The notes under the pieces were generated by a model. That model searched no databases, was not told where the DNA came from, and was given only the letters and a program-made list of their open reading frames with translations. Below, piece after piece: positions 19,191 through 27,322 of a stretch of DNA of 64,000 nucleotides. The position numbers were made by a program, and so were the translations under genes. Position 1 is the first letter of the stretch. The number at the start of each line of letters is the position of its first letter. The stretch is from the NCBI RefSeq assembly GCF_002019795.1, contig NZ_KV917381.1:574001-638000 (forward strand), read 5' to 3'. This DNA comes from Bacillus alkalicellulosilyticus. Its GTDB lineage: Bacteria; Bacillota; Bacilli; Bacillales; Bacillaceae_F.

Positions 19191-20036
19191 GTGGCTGGAG
19201 TTCAAATTAAAAATGTAAGTAAGACATTTGAAAATAAAGAAGAAAAGTCAAGCTACACAGTCTTTGAAAATATTAATCTAGATGTGAAGTCAGGAGAATT
19301 CATCTCACTATTAGGCCCTTCGGGGTGTGGAAAATCGACTTTACTTAATATCGTAGCAGGGCTTGACCACGCTTCATCTGGAGAAGTAAAAGCTGGTGAC
19401 CAATTGGTAACGGCACCTGGTTCTGACCGTGGAGTGGTCTTTCAGGAAGCGGCACTTATGCCTTGGATGACGGTGCTAGAGAACGTGATGTTTGCCTTGA
19501 AAAAGAAAATGAATAAAGAAGACGCAAAAAAGAGAGCGATTGAGTACTTAAAGCTCGTTCATTTAAGTAAGTTTATTAATTCATATCCACATGAGTTATC
19601 AGGTGGGATGAAGCAACGTGTCTCGATCGCGCGAGCGCTAGCGATGGATCCTAGTATTCTACTAATGGATGAGCCGTTTGGAGCATTAGATGAACAAACC
19701 CGTTCAACGCTTCATAAAGAGGTGCAATTCATTTGGGAGACTACTCGAAAAACGATTTTATTCGTTACCCATAATATCCGTGAGTCGATTTTATTATCAG
19801 ATCGCATTATTTTAATGGGTACAAGACCTGGGGGAATTATTGGTGAATTTAAAGTTGATTTACCAAGACCCAGAAAGCAATCAAGTCAAGAATTCGTAGC
19901 ATTAGAAGAAAAAATAATGTCTCAGTTAGCTGGTGAAATTGAGAAAGTAATGAGGGAGGAAATGGGAGATGATTACAACAGTCAGAAGGCTTCTCTTCTT
20001 TACGGCACTAATCGTAATATGGGAGAGCATATATAG
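19191..20036 (+). CDS. ABC transporter ATPase, SsuB/TauB/NrtD family
   Basis: This 281-residue ATPase has Walker A GPSGCGKST, signature LSGGMKQRVSIARAL, Walker B LLMDEPFGALDE and the switch His in FVTHN. The GALDEQTR and NIRESILLSDRI segments are typical of the sulfonate/taurine/nitrate importer ATPases. It starts at GTG 19191 behind AAAAGGGGG; an ATG just upstream is out of frame. The C-terminus extends about 20 residues beyond the usual end and overlaps the permease gene by 68 bp. The substrate is not certain; sulfur use is favoured because cysK lies downstream. Confidence 0.9.
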   Translation: MAGVQIKNVSKTFENKEEKSSYTVFENINLDVKSGEFISLLGPSGCGKSTLLNIVAGLDHASSGEVKAGDQLVTAPGSDRGVVFQEAALMPWMTVLENVMFALKKKMNKEDAKKRAIEYLKLVHLSKFINSYPHELSGGMKQRVSIARALAMDPSILLMDEPFGALDEQTRSTLHKEVQFIWETTRKTILFVTHNIRESILLSDRIILMGTRPGGIIGEFKVDLPRPRKQSSQEFVALEEKIMSQLAGEIEKVMREEMGDDYNSQKASLLYGTNRNMGEHI

Positions 20037-20736
20037 ACTTAACTTATCCCTTGAGTTCCGTTCCACAACCCTTTTTCCATCTCCATTTGGAGCATTCGCA
20101 CAGCTATATAAAGGTTTGTTTGAAACAGGTATACTAGCAACCGCGCTATTTACGAGTTTACAGCGGATTGGTATTGGATTTGCGTTAGCGATAGTCATTG
20201 GAACGGCATTAGGGATAATTTTAGCTCGTTCGAAAATAGCAGATGAAACGTTAGGGTCCCTTGTCATTGCCCTTCAAGCGGTACCGAGTATCGTTTGGCT
20301 TCCAATCGCATTAATTATTTTTGCAGGAAGTGGAACAGCGATTATTTTTATTATCGTTCTTGGTGGTACATGGTCAATGACAATGAGTATGAGAATGGGC
20401 TTAAAAAATGTTCAACCAATTCTTATCCGGGCAGCAAGGACGATGGGATATAGTGGTTCAGAACTCGTTTGGAAGGTCATGATTCCTGCTTCGATACCTT
20501 CAGCGTTAACAGGTGCTAGACTTGCATGGGCCTTTGGCTGGCGCGCTTTAATGGCAGGGGAGTTATTAGGTACTGGTGGTTTAGGACGTACTTTAATGGA
20601 TGCAAAAGATTTTTACAATATGGATTTGGTTATTTCGATTATTATTATCATCGCTGTAACTGGACTTATTATTGAATATTTAGTTTTTAATAAAATTGAA
20701 AAACGAGTATTAGCTCGTTGGGGTTATGCAAAGTAA
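19969..20736 (+). CDS. ABC transporter permease, SsuC/TauC family
   Basis: This 255-residue permease of the BPD-transport family has five to six membrane segments and the EAA-type loop (IPASIPSALTGARLAWAFGWRAL). The ATG at 19969 follows GGGAGGAAATGGGAG, which lies inside the end of the ATPase gene, so the two are coupled. It forms the channel for the adjacent binding protein. The class imports aliphatic sulfonates, taurine, nitrate or related small anions. Confidence 0.9.
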   Translation: MITTVRRLLFFTALIVIWESIYRLNLSLEFRSTTLFPSPFGAFAQLYKGLFETGILATALFTSLQRIGIGFALAIVIGTALGIILARSKIADETLGSLVIALQAVPSIVWLPIALIIFAGSGTAIIFIIVLGGTWSMTMSMRMGLKNVQPILIRAARTMGYSGSELVWKVMIPASIPSALTGARLAWAFGWRALMAGELLGTGGLGRTLMDAKDFYNMDLVISIIIIIAVTGLIIEYLVFNKIEKRVLARWGYAK

Positions 20737-20761
20737 CCAGGAAAATGAGGAGGAAGAAAGA

Positions 20762-21763
20762 ATGAAGAAATTACTAAGTGCATTAACGATTGGAGTTGTC
20801 GCTACGGTCTTAGCAGCTTGTGGATCAGACTCTACAAGTGGTTCTGTAGAGGAAGTTTCAATTGGTTATTTTCCAAACTTAGACCATGCCGCAGCTATTG
20901 TTGGTAAGGAGTTAGGATTTTTTGAAGATGAGTTAGGTGACATCGGTACTGAATTTAGACACTTCCCTAATGGAAATGATTTTATGGATGCGTTAGATAC
21001 GGGAACGATTGATATTGGGTATGTAGGACCAGGTCCAGCAATTAACTACTTTTTAACTGGTGGAGATGTTGTTGTATTGGGTGCAGCAGCGAATGGAGCT
21101 ACATTAATCGTTGCTCGTGAAGGATCTGGAATTGAGAGTTTAGAAGATTTTGATGGGAAGTCTTTCTGTACACCAGGTAATGGTTGTACTCATAACGTAC
21201 AGCTTGAAATTATGTTGAAAGACCTTGGATTATTATCAAATCGTGTAGGTGGTACGGTTGAGCATCAATCACGTGTAGCTCCTTCAAGCATGATTGGTAT
21301 GTTTGAGCAAGGGCAAATTGATGCAGCAGCAGCTCCAGAGCCATGGGGTACGTATCTTGTTGAAGAACTTGGAGCAAAAGTTATTGCAGAGTGGGATGAA
21401 GTTTTCGTTGGAGAAACATTACCAAGTGTAGTTGTCGTGACAACAAACAAATTTTTAGAAGAGAATCCTGAAATCGTAGATAGTTTCTTACGAGCTCATA
21501 AAGCTTCTGTTGATTTTGCTAATGAGAATACTGCTGAAACGTTAGAAGCAGTAAATGGATTAATTTATGATTTAACACAAAGTTCGCTTCCTGACCGAGT
21601 ATTAGAAAATGCGTGGAAACGAATGGTCGTTACTACAGAAACTCATGCAGATGCACTACAAGATTGGGCAGATGCTTCATATGAGCTTCAATTCATGGAC
21701 CAAGACCCTAACTTAGATGGCTTCGTTAATACAAGTCGTTTAGATGCTATCGTAGGAAATTAA
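20762..21763 (+). CDS. ABC transporter binding lipoprotein, SsuA/TauA-like
   Basis: This 333-residue lipoprotein has a signal ending VLAAC (Cys20), and the start at 20762 follows GAGGAGGAAG. The mature domain (VSIGYFPNLDHAAAIVGKELGFFED, then GTIDIGYVGPGPAINYF and DAAAAPEPWGTYLVE) fits the NMT1/SsuA-like family that feeds sulfonate, taurine or nitrate importers. Two cysteines, Cys136 and Cys142, bracket the CTPGNGC loop that normally contributes to the ligand pocket; outside the cell they could form a disulfide. The ligand is undecided, but the cluster lies near cysK. Confidence 0.88.
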   Translation: MKKLLSALTIGVVATVLAACGSDSTSGSVEEVSIGYFPNLDHAAAIVGKELGFFEDELGDIGTEFRHFPNGNDFMDALDTGTIDIGYVGPGPAINYFLTGGDVVVLGAAANGATLIVAREGSGIESLEDFDGKSFCTPGNGCTHNVQLEIMLKDLGLLSNRVGGTVEHQSRVAPSSMIGMFEQGQIDAAAAPEPWGTYLVEELGAKVIAEWDEVFVGETLPSVVVVTTNKFLEENPEIVDSFLRAHKASVDFANENTAETLEAVNGLIYDLTQSSLPDRVLENAWKRMVVTTETHADALQDWADASYELQFMDQDPNLDGFVNTSRLDAIVGN

Positions 21764-21772
21764 TGAAAAAAT

Positions 21773-21816
21773 GAATCCCTGCAGAGACATTGCTTTCTGT
21801 GGGGTTCTTTGTTTTT
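21773..21816 (+). terminator. Terminator after the binding-protein gene
   Basis: GAATCCC (21773-21779) and GGGGTTC (21801-21807) close a stem with an inner CAGA/TCTG pairing, followed by TTTGTTTTT. The copC-copD gene starts only 19 bp later, so some read-through may occur. Confidence 0.7.
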
Positions 21817-21834
21817 AAGAAAGGAGGATGCCTT

Positions 21835-23280
21835 GTGAAACTACAATGGAGAATAGTGTTCCTAGCGCTGGCAGTAGGTATGCTACTGTTCCCATCGTTT
21901 GTAGGGGCTCATTCATACATGGAGCTATCTTCGCCACAAGAAGATTCAACGGTAGATGAATCACCATCTGGGGTGTGGGTACAATTTACAGAACCAATAG
22001 AGACAGACCTTAGTCAACTGCGGATTGAGAATGAAGACGGTGAAGTCATCGAGGCAGAACAATATAGTGTAGACAACACTTCCATGACATTGCGTTTGCC
22101 ACATTTAGAAAACGGGGAGTATACGGTTTATTGGCAAATTCTTGCGCTTGATACTCACGTAACAGATGGTTCATTCCGATTTTTTGTAGAGGTTGAAGAG
22201 CTAGTAGAACCAGAAGTTGAAGAACCGGTTGTAGATATAGTAGAAGAACCAGAAGTGGAAGAGGATGTACAAGAAGAACCCTTGGTTGATGAAGAGCAGC
22301 AAGACCAAGAAATTCTTGAAGAAGAACAAGAACAAAGCTGGCCTCTGTTCAGCCGGATCAATATGGGTTTACGAATTATTGAAATTGTAACAGTGATGTT
22401 CCTTGGAGGTTGGATATTTTTTCAAGGATTTTTATGGAGAAAAGAAGGAGTGTCATTGCTTGAGGACCAACACCGTTATCCTCTCTTTGAGAAACGATTG
22501 TTCTTACTCGGATTCCTTTTAATTTTAATGACGAGTGTCGGACACCTTGCTTCGCGGTCATTCCATTTAACACAGACCACGATATCAGACCCGTTTTTAT
22601 GGGAAACATTATGGTTGCTTTTGACGACGACAATCATTGGAAAGGTTTGCCTACTTAAGCCAATCCTTGCAGGTGTAGTGTATATGTTGTCCTTACGGAA
22701 AAATCCAATACGATGGCTTCAAGTGCTTCTCCTTATCGGCCTACTCGTTACATTTGGATATACAGGGCATGCTTATCACTCTGAAAAAATTGGTACACAC
22801 ACGATTCATATGCTCGCCATTGTCATTTGGTTTGGTGGGTTACTTGGGTTTGTGGTTTCGTCGTTCTTAGTCAAGAAAAACGAAGAATCCCTTCTATTTA
22901 TTCATAAAAGATTAAAGATATTTTCAACAATTGCCTTAGTATCAGTAGTCATCATAACATTGACAGGTTTATTTCTTAGCAATGTATATCTTGAATCATG
23001 GGGCGATTTGATTGGCACCCAATACGGGCAAATTCTTCTTTGGAAGGTTGGCATATTTGCTCTCGTCATTCCAATTGCAGTTGCCCATCGGTTCCTTTGG
23101 TTACCGAAGCTTGGAATACTAGATACTGCTGAAGAGAAGGAAGGGCAAGTAAAGAAACTGTTTTTCGGATTAAGGCTGGAACTCGTATTGGTCATTATTG
23201 TATTGGTCATTGCGGGAATGCTAACGACAGCATCACCGCCTGCAGACATTCACGGTGAAAATCACTATTATTATCATTAA
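21835..23280 (+). CDS. ycnJ: CopC-CopD fusion, copper-resistance/uptake membrane protein (YcnJ-like)
   Basis: This 481-residue protein fuses an extracytoplasmic CopC domain to a CopD membrane domain, as in Bacillus YcnJ. The GTG at 21835 follows AAGGAGG and gives a signal peptide cleaved after FVGA, leaving His at the mature N-terminus (HSYMEL), a known copper ligand position. CopC spans about residues 25-120. A very acidic Glu/Pro/Val linker follows (about 122-165), then eight hydrophobic segments of CopD. The C-terminus ends HGENHYYYH, a His-rich tail that could bind metal. The role in copper handling is inferred from the family. Confidence 0.88.
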   Translation: MKLQWRIVFLALAVGMLLFPSFVGAHSYMELSSPQEDSTVDESPSGVWVQFTEPIETDLSQLRIENEDGEVIEAEQYSVDNTSMTLRLPHLENGEYTVYWQILALDTHVTDGSFRFFVEVEELVEPEVEEPVVDIVEEPEVEEDVQEEPLVDEEQQDQEILEEEQEQSWPLFSRINMGLRIIEIVTVMFLGGWIFFQGFLWRKEGVSLLEDQHRYPLFEKRLFLLGFLLILMTSVGHLASRSFHLTQTTISDPFLWETLWLLLTTTIIGKVCLLKPILAGVVYMLSLRKNPIRWLQVLLLIGLLVTFGYTGHAYHSEKIGTHTIHMLAIVIWFGGLLGFVVSSFLVKKNEESLLFIHKRLKIFSTIALVSVVIITLTGLFLSNVYLESWGDLIGTQYGQILLWKVGIFALVIPIAVAHRFLWLPKLGILDTAEEKEGQVKKLFFGLRLELVLVIIVLVIAGMLTTASPPADIHGENHYYYH

Positions 23281-23344
23281 GTTGGAGTTGGCCAAAGCCA
23301 GTTATGCATCGCAGGTATTAAGTGCGGTGCATTTTTTATAAGGT

Positions 23345-23539
23345 TTACAATTCTTCCTTGTTAGCGTCATGCGTTCTTGTTTTCTTATAGCGATGAACGA
23401 CCCATTCAAAAAAGAAAACAAGGGCAAGGAAACTAAATAGCATGACATAAAAATTTGTAAATACTGTGCCTTTTGTTACTAACGCATAAAAATAACTTAG
23501 TACAAATAAAACAAGTAAATAAATAAGAAATTTGATCAT
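23345..23539 (-). CDS. Small two-helix membrane protein, unknown function
   Basis: This 64-residue protein has two hydrophobic segments (about 3-22 and 28-47) and a charged tail rich in Lys, Arg and Glu. The start at 23539 follows AAGGAGTG at a good distance. It is a single gene in minus orientation between the CopC-CopD gene and cysK. No family was recognised. Confidence 0.65.
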   Translation of the reverse strand: MIKFLIYLLVLFVLSYFYALVTKGTVFTNFYVMLFSFLALVFFFEWVVHRYKKTRTHDANKEEL

Positions 23540-23639
23540 GTATTTACACTCCTTAAGACTGTATAAGATATTCTTTTATCTCTTATACTAACATAAATTA
23601 CCAAGCAGCTTATAATGTAGACTAATAAAATAGATACTG

Positions 23640-23667
23640 TTGACGAAAGAAACATACTAGTGATACT
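23640..23667 (+). promoter_or_regulatory. Probable cysK promoter
   Basis: TTGACG (23640-23645) and GATACT (23662-23667) are 16 bp apart, about 50 bp before the cysK start. No S-box or T-box leader fits in this short distance. Confidence 0.5.
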
Positions 23668-23714
23668 TTAATACATGATAAAATGAACGGAGAAGAGTGT
23701 AGGGAGAGGATTAC

Positions 23715-24644
23715 ATGGCAAATGTTTATCATAATATGAGTGAATTGGTTGGAAGAACACCTTTAGTACTTTTGCAAAGAGTGGTACCTGAAGGAGCAGC
23801 GAAAGTATATGTGAAACTTGAATATTTTAATCCATCAGGAAGTGTGAAAGATAGAGCAGCTTATAATTTAATTGCTGCCGCTGAGGAAAAGGGATTAATA
23901 AAACCTGGCGATACGATTATTGAACCGACTAGTGGAAATACAGGAATTGGTTTAGCGATGATGTGTGCCGCAAAAGGCTATAACTCGATTTTTATTATGC
24001 CAGACAATTCCTCTAAAGAACGAATCAACTTGCTAAAAGCATATGGAGCAGAAGTATACTTAACTCCAGCAAATGAGAGAATGCCTGGTGCGATTGCTAA
24101 AGCAATAGAGCTAAAGGAAAAAACACCTGGTGGTTTTATTCCACAGCAATTTGAAAATCCGGCGAATCCTGATATTCATAGAACAACTACGGCTATAGAA
24201 ATTCTAGAACAGATGAACAATCAGCTAGATGCCTTTGTAGCAACTTCCGGAACAGGAGGTACGATTACAGGAACAGGGGAAACATTGCGTGAGCATCTCC
24301 CGAACATTCATATTGCAGTAGTCGAACCAAAAGGGTCGCCTGTGCTTTCAGGAGGCGAGCCAGGCCCGCATAAGCTAGTGGGAACAAGCCCAGGATTTGT
24401 CCCAGAAATTTTAAACACTGATGTGTACGATGTAATTATTCAAATCGCTGACGAAGATGCGATAACAACAATAAGAGACCTTGCAAGACTCGAAGGAATC
24501 CTAGTCGGCCCATCTGCAGGTGCATCCGTTTTTGCCGCAATTGAAGTCGCAAAAAAGCTAGGACCAGATAAAACAGTCGTTTGTATTGCACCAGATACAG
24601 GTGAACGTTACCTTAGCATGAATTTGTTCGGGGACGAAGAGTAA
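23715..24644 (+). CDS. cysK: O-acetylserine (thiol)-lyase / cysteine synthase A
   Basis: This 309-residue PLP enzyme makes cysteine from O-acetylserine and sulfide in the cytoplasm. The PLP lysine is Lys45 in SGSVKDR, the TSGNTG loop lies at 72-77, and the phosphate-cup GTGGTITG is present. The length is normal. An AGGGAGAGG site precedes the ATG. It forms a single-gene unit with its own promoter and terminator. OAS sulfhydrylase paralogues such as CysM or YtkP-type proteins are similar, so the exact paralogue is inferred. Confidence 0.93.
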   Translation: MANVYHNMSELVGRTPLVLLQRVVPEGAAKVYVKLEYFNPSGSVKDRAAYNLIAAAEEKGLIKPGDTIIEPTSGNTGIGLAMMCAAKGYNSIFIMPDNSSKERINLLKAYGAEVYLTPANERMPGAIAKAIELKEKTPGGFIPQQFENPANPDIHRTTTAIEILEQMNNQLDAFVATSGTGGTITGTGETLREHLPNIHIAVVEPKGSPVLSGGEPGPHKLVGTSPGFVPEILNTDVYDVIIQIADEDAITTIRDLARLEGILVGPSAGASVFAAIEVAKKLGPDKTVVCIAPDTGERYLSMNLFGDEE

Positions 24645-24654
24645 ATGAAGAGAG

Positions 24655-24693
24655 GGGTCACACCAAAGGTTTTTTCTTTGGTGTGACCCTTTG
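24655..24693 (+). terminator. cysK terminator
   Basis: GGGTCACACCAAAG (24655-24668) pairs perfectly over 13 bases with CTTTGGTGTGACCC (24676-24689), followed by TTTG. Confidence 0.9.
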
Positions 24694-24700
24694 TTCGTAA

Positions 24701-24885
24701 CGTAAAGGACACACGATCCCTTATTTTCTCTAAATCTATTGTTTTTCTATTCTATCGAACTCAGATGCACTTATTTCAATAAAATCATAGGTGAATTTGC
24801 TGTTTTTGTTAAAATAGCGGAACGTGTGTCCGTTACGTCTAAAAAAATCTGCTTTTTTGCTAATATAAGGTCTTCTGTGTCCGTT
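24701..24885. repeat. GGACACACG repeats, one inverted and two direct
   Basis: CGTAAAGGACACACGATCCC at 24701-24720 is matched in inverted orientation by GGAACGTGTGTCCGTTACG near 24819-24837 and, more weakly, by TCTGTGTCCGTT near 24874-24885. Each unit is followed by an A/T-rich TATTTT or TATATTA tract. The segment lies downstream of the 27-residue gene and carries no convincing gene itself. Confidence 0.6.
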
Positions 24886-24899
24886 AAAAAACTTGCCTG

Positions 24900-24983
24900 C
24901 TATTTTTTTCGTTTATTACCACCTAACAACCCTATAGCAAAAGCCATTGCTACACCGAGCGCAATCCAAGAACCTACACCCAT
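24900..24983 (-). CDS. 27-residue single-helix membrane protein
   Basis: Minus-strand ATG at 24983 is preceded by a full AAGGAGGTG site and encodes 27 residues: MGVGSWIALG, then a Gly/Ala-rich hydrophobic helix to about residue 20, then the basic tail GGNKRKK. The helix-plus-basic-tail form and near-perfect Shine-Dalgarno sequence suggest a real small membrane protein, oriented with its C-terminus inside. No family was recognised. Confidence 0.6.
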   Translation of the reverse strand: MGVGSWIALGVAMAFAIGLLGGNKRKK

Positions 24984-25140
24984 TAACCACACCTCCTTAC
25001 TATATTTCTTCTTTACATTTTCTACGACGTATCTACATCCTTGGTTACCATTTTTTCAGATGTAATCCTTTTCACTTTTATAAAAGCGAACAACCAATTA
25101 TAATAAGAGTACAATCTTAGTTCATTGGAAAAACTAAGTT

Positions 25141-25153
25141 TGAAAGCGCTTAA
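25141..25153 (+). promoter_or_regulatory. GAAAGCGCTT operator before the GH3 gene
   Basis: TGAAAGCGCTTAA repeats the core of the operators at 9904, 11041, 11068 and 11161. It lies 24 bp before the GH3 start and links this block to the LacI-type regulator or to CcpA. Confidence 0.7.
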
Positions 25154-25176
25154 ATAAATGATGATGGAGGAATGAC

Positions 25177-27264
25177 ATGACTGTTACCAAACAAGAACGT
25201 TTAGCTTATACATCTAAGGCTAAGGAACTCGTAGAACAAATGTCATTAGAAGAAAAAGTATACTTAATGAGTGGTAAGATTCCTTTTGAAAAAATCATGT
25301 CCGATATTGCAGAAGGAAAGCCATACAATTGGTTCCCTTATCCTGCAGGCGGAAATGAGCGTCTTAACGTACCAGAAATGAAATTTGTAGATGGCCCTCG
25401 GGGAGTGGTTTCAGGAAATAGTACGTGTTTTCCTGTATCAATGTCTAGAGGGGCATCCTTTGATAAAGACCTTGAAGAAAGAATTGGACGAGCGATTGGT
25501 AAAGAAATTCGTGCACATGGTGGAAACCTTTTTGGTGGAGTCTGCATTAATCTCCCTCGAAATCCAGGTTGGGGAAGAAGTCAGGAAGTGTATGGAGAGG
25601 ATTCATTTCATTTAGGGGCAATGGGATCTGCTCTTGTAAAAGGCGTTCAAGAAGAAAATGTGATTGCTTGTGTGAAACATTATGCCTTTAATAGTATGGA
25701 AAACGCTCGATTTACTGTTAGTGTCCAAGCAGACAAACGTACGGAACGTGAGGTATACCTTGCCCATTTTAAAGATTGTGTAGATGCTGGGGCAGCGAGT
25801 ATTATGAGTGCATATAACCTCTATCAAGGAACGTTTTGTGGCCATAGTGATTATTTGTTAAACGAAGTGCTAAAAGAAGAATGGGATTTTGATGGCTTTG
25901 TCATCAGTGACTTCATTTGGGGCGTAAAGGACACGGTTGAAGGCGCTAATGGCGGGATGGATATTGAAATGTGCCATACGAAATATTTTGGTGACAACCT
26001 AGTGGAGGCTGTTAAAGAAGGAAAAGTAAGTGAAGAAAAAATCGATGAAGCTGCATTGCGGATCGTGCGAACTTTGCTCGCCTTTACTGAAGCGGATAAC
26101 AACACGTATAGCAAAGACCTAATCGGCAGTAAAGAACATGTGACTCTTGCCTTAGAAGCAGCTGAAAAATCAATTACGCTTATGAAAAATGATAATCAAG
26201 TACTTCCATTTTCCAAAACCGATACTAAAACAATAGCGGTTATCGGAAAACTTGGCAACAAAGGAAACATCGGAGACCATGGCTCAAGTCGAGTTTTTCC
26301 AGATTATATTGTCACACCACTTGAAGGAATTACAGCTCTAGTACCAGATTCAGAGGTAATCTTTAATGATGGTTCTGACCTAGAAAAGGCAAAAGAACTT
26401 GCAAAATCAGTGGATGCCGTTGTTTTCGTCGTTGGCTATGACCATGATGATGAAGGCGAGTTCATCAATAATCCTGATGAAGATGTTGATGCATTAGGAG
26501 ATGGAGATTCTGGCTTTGGTGCAGGTGGAGACCGTAAAACATCTCTTGGTCTTCATCAAGAAGAAATTGATTTACTTAAAGCAGTGGGACCTGAAAATCA
26601 AAACTCAGTAGCTGCTTTAATTGGTGGAAATATGATTATGATTGAAGAGTGGAAGGATGATGTGTCCGCCATACTGATGGCGTTTTACCCAGGAATGGAA
26701 GGTGGAACAGCTCTAGCAAAAAATTTATTCGGCGATGTAAATCCAAGTGGAAAGCTCCCTTTTGTATTGCCAACAGAGGAAAGTCATTTGCCACAAATTG
26801 ATTGGGATGCTACGGAAATTACATATGATTACTACCACGGGTATACAAAACTTGAAAAAGAGGGGATCGAACCTTCTTTACCATATGGCTTTGGTTTATC
26901 ATATACAACATTTGAGATTTCTAATGCTTCTTTTTCAGTCGAAAATAATCAAATCGTTGCTACTTGTGAAGTTGAGAATACTGGAAAGCAAGAAGGGGCA
27001 GAGGTCATTCAGTTATATGTAGGCTATGGCAACTCAAAAATTGATAGACCTGTTAAGGTACTACGCGGTTTTGAGAGAGTAAACCTAAAACCAGGGGAAA
27101 AGCAAGTCGTGAAAGTGACCACACCACTTGAAAAAATAAAGTGGTTTAACCCAAGCACAAATGAGTGGGAACTAGAAGAAATGGATTATGAAATCTACAT
27201 TGGAAATAGTAGTGCGAACAAGGACTTGGTAAAGGGAGCGATTACTGTAACAAGCATGGCATAA
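25177..27264 (+). CDS. GH3 beta-glucosidase, cytoplasmic
   Basis: This 695-residue retaining glycosidase has no signal peptide. The nucleophile is Asp245 in FVISDF, within the TIM-barrel domain (residues about 20-320), followed by the alpha/beta sandwich and a C-terminal fibronectin-III-like domain (about 590-690, beginning NASFSVENNQIVATCEVENTG). KHYAFNS and RSQEVYGED are conserved GH3 substrate-site blocks. It starts a three-gene block with the Gfo/Idh and DUF6807 genes and has a GAAAGCGCTT operator. Substrates are probably beta-linked gluco-oligosaccharides taken in by the LacI-controlled importer. Confidence 0.92.
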   Translation: MTVTKQERLAYTSKAKELVEQMSLEEKVYLMSGKIPFEKIMSDIAEGKPYNWFPYPAGGNERLNVPEMKFVDGPRGVVSGNSTCFPVSMSRGASFDKDLEERIGRAIGKEIRAHGGNLFGGVCINLPRNPGWGRSQEVYGEDSFHLGAMGSALVKGVQEENVIACVKHYAFNSMENARFTVSVQADKRTEREVYLAHFKDCVDAGAASIMSAYNLYQGTFCGHSDYLLNEVLKEEWDFDGFVISDFIWGVKDTVEGANGGMDIEMCHTKYFGDNLVEAVKEGKVSEEKIDEAALRIVRTLLAFTEADNNTYSKDLIGSKEHVTLALEAAEKSITLMKNDNQVLPFSKTDTKTIAVIGKLGNKGNIGDHGSSRVFPDYIVTPLEGITALVPDSEVIFNDGSDLEKAKELAKSVDAVVFVVGYDHDDEGEFINNPDEDVDALGDGDSGFGAGGDRKTSLGLHQEEIDLLKAVGPENQNSVAALIGGNMIMIEEWKDDVSAILMAFYPGMEGGTALAKNLFGDVNPSGKLPFVLPTEESHLPQIDWDATEITYDYYHGYTKLEKEGIEPSLPYGFGLSYTTFEISNASFSVENNQIVATCEVENTGKQEGAEVIQLYVGYGNSKIDRPVKVLRGFERVNLKPGEKQVVKVTTPLEKIKWFNPSTNEWELEEMDYEIYIGNSSANKDLVKGAITVTSMA

Positions 27265-27322
27265 AAAAGGCAAGGACGATTATCAGATAGTGGGTTTGTC
27301 GACAGGATGAGGAGGAAAAGAA

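Noticed and set aside
24739-25065. 108-residue plus-strand frame after cysK
   Set aside because: It has no ribosome binding site, runs through the repeat units and is antisense to the better-supported 27-residue gene.
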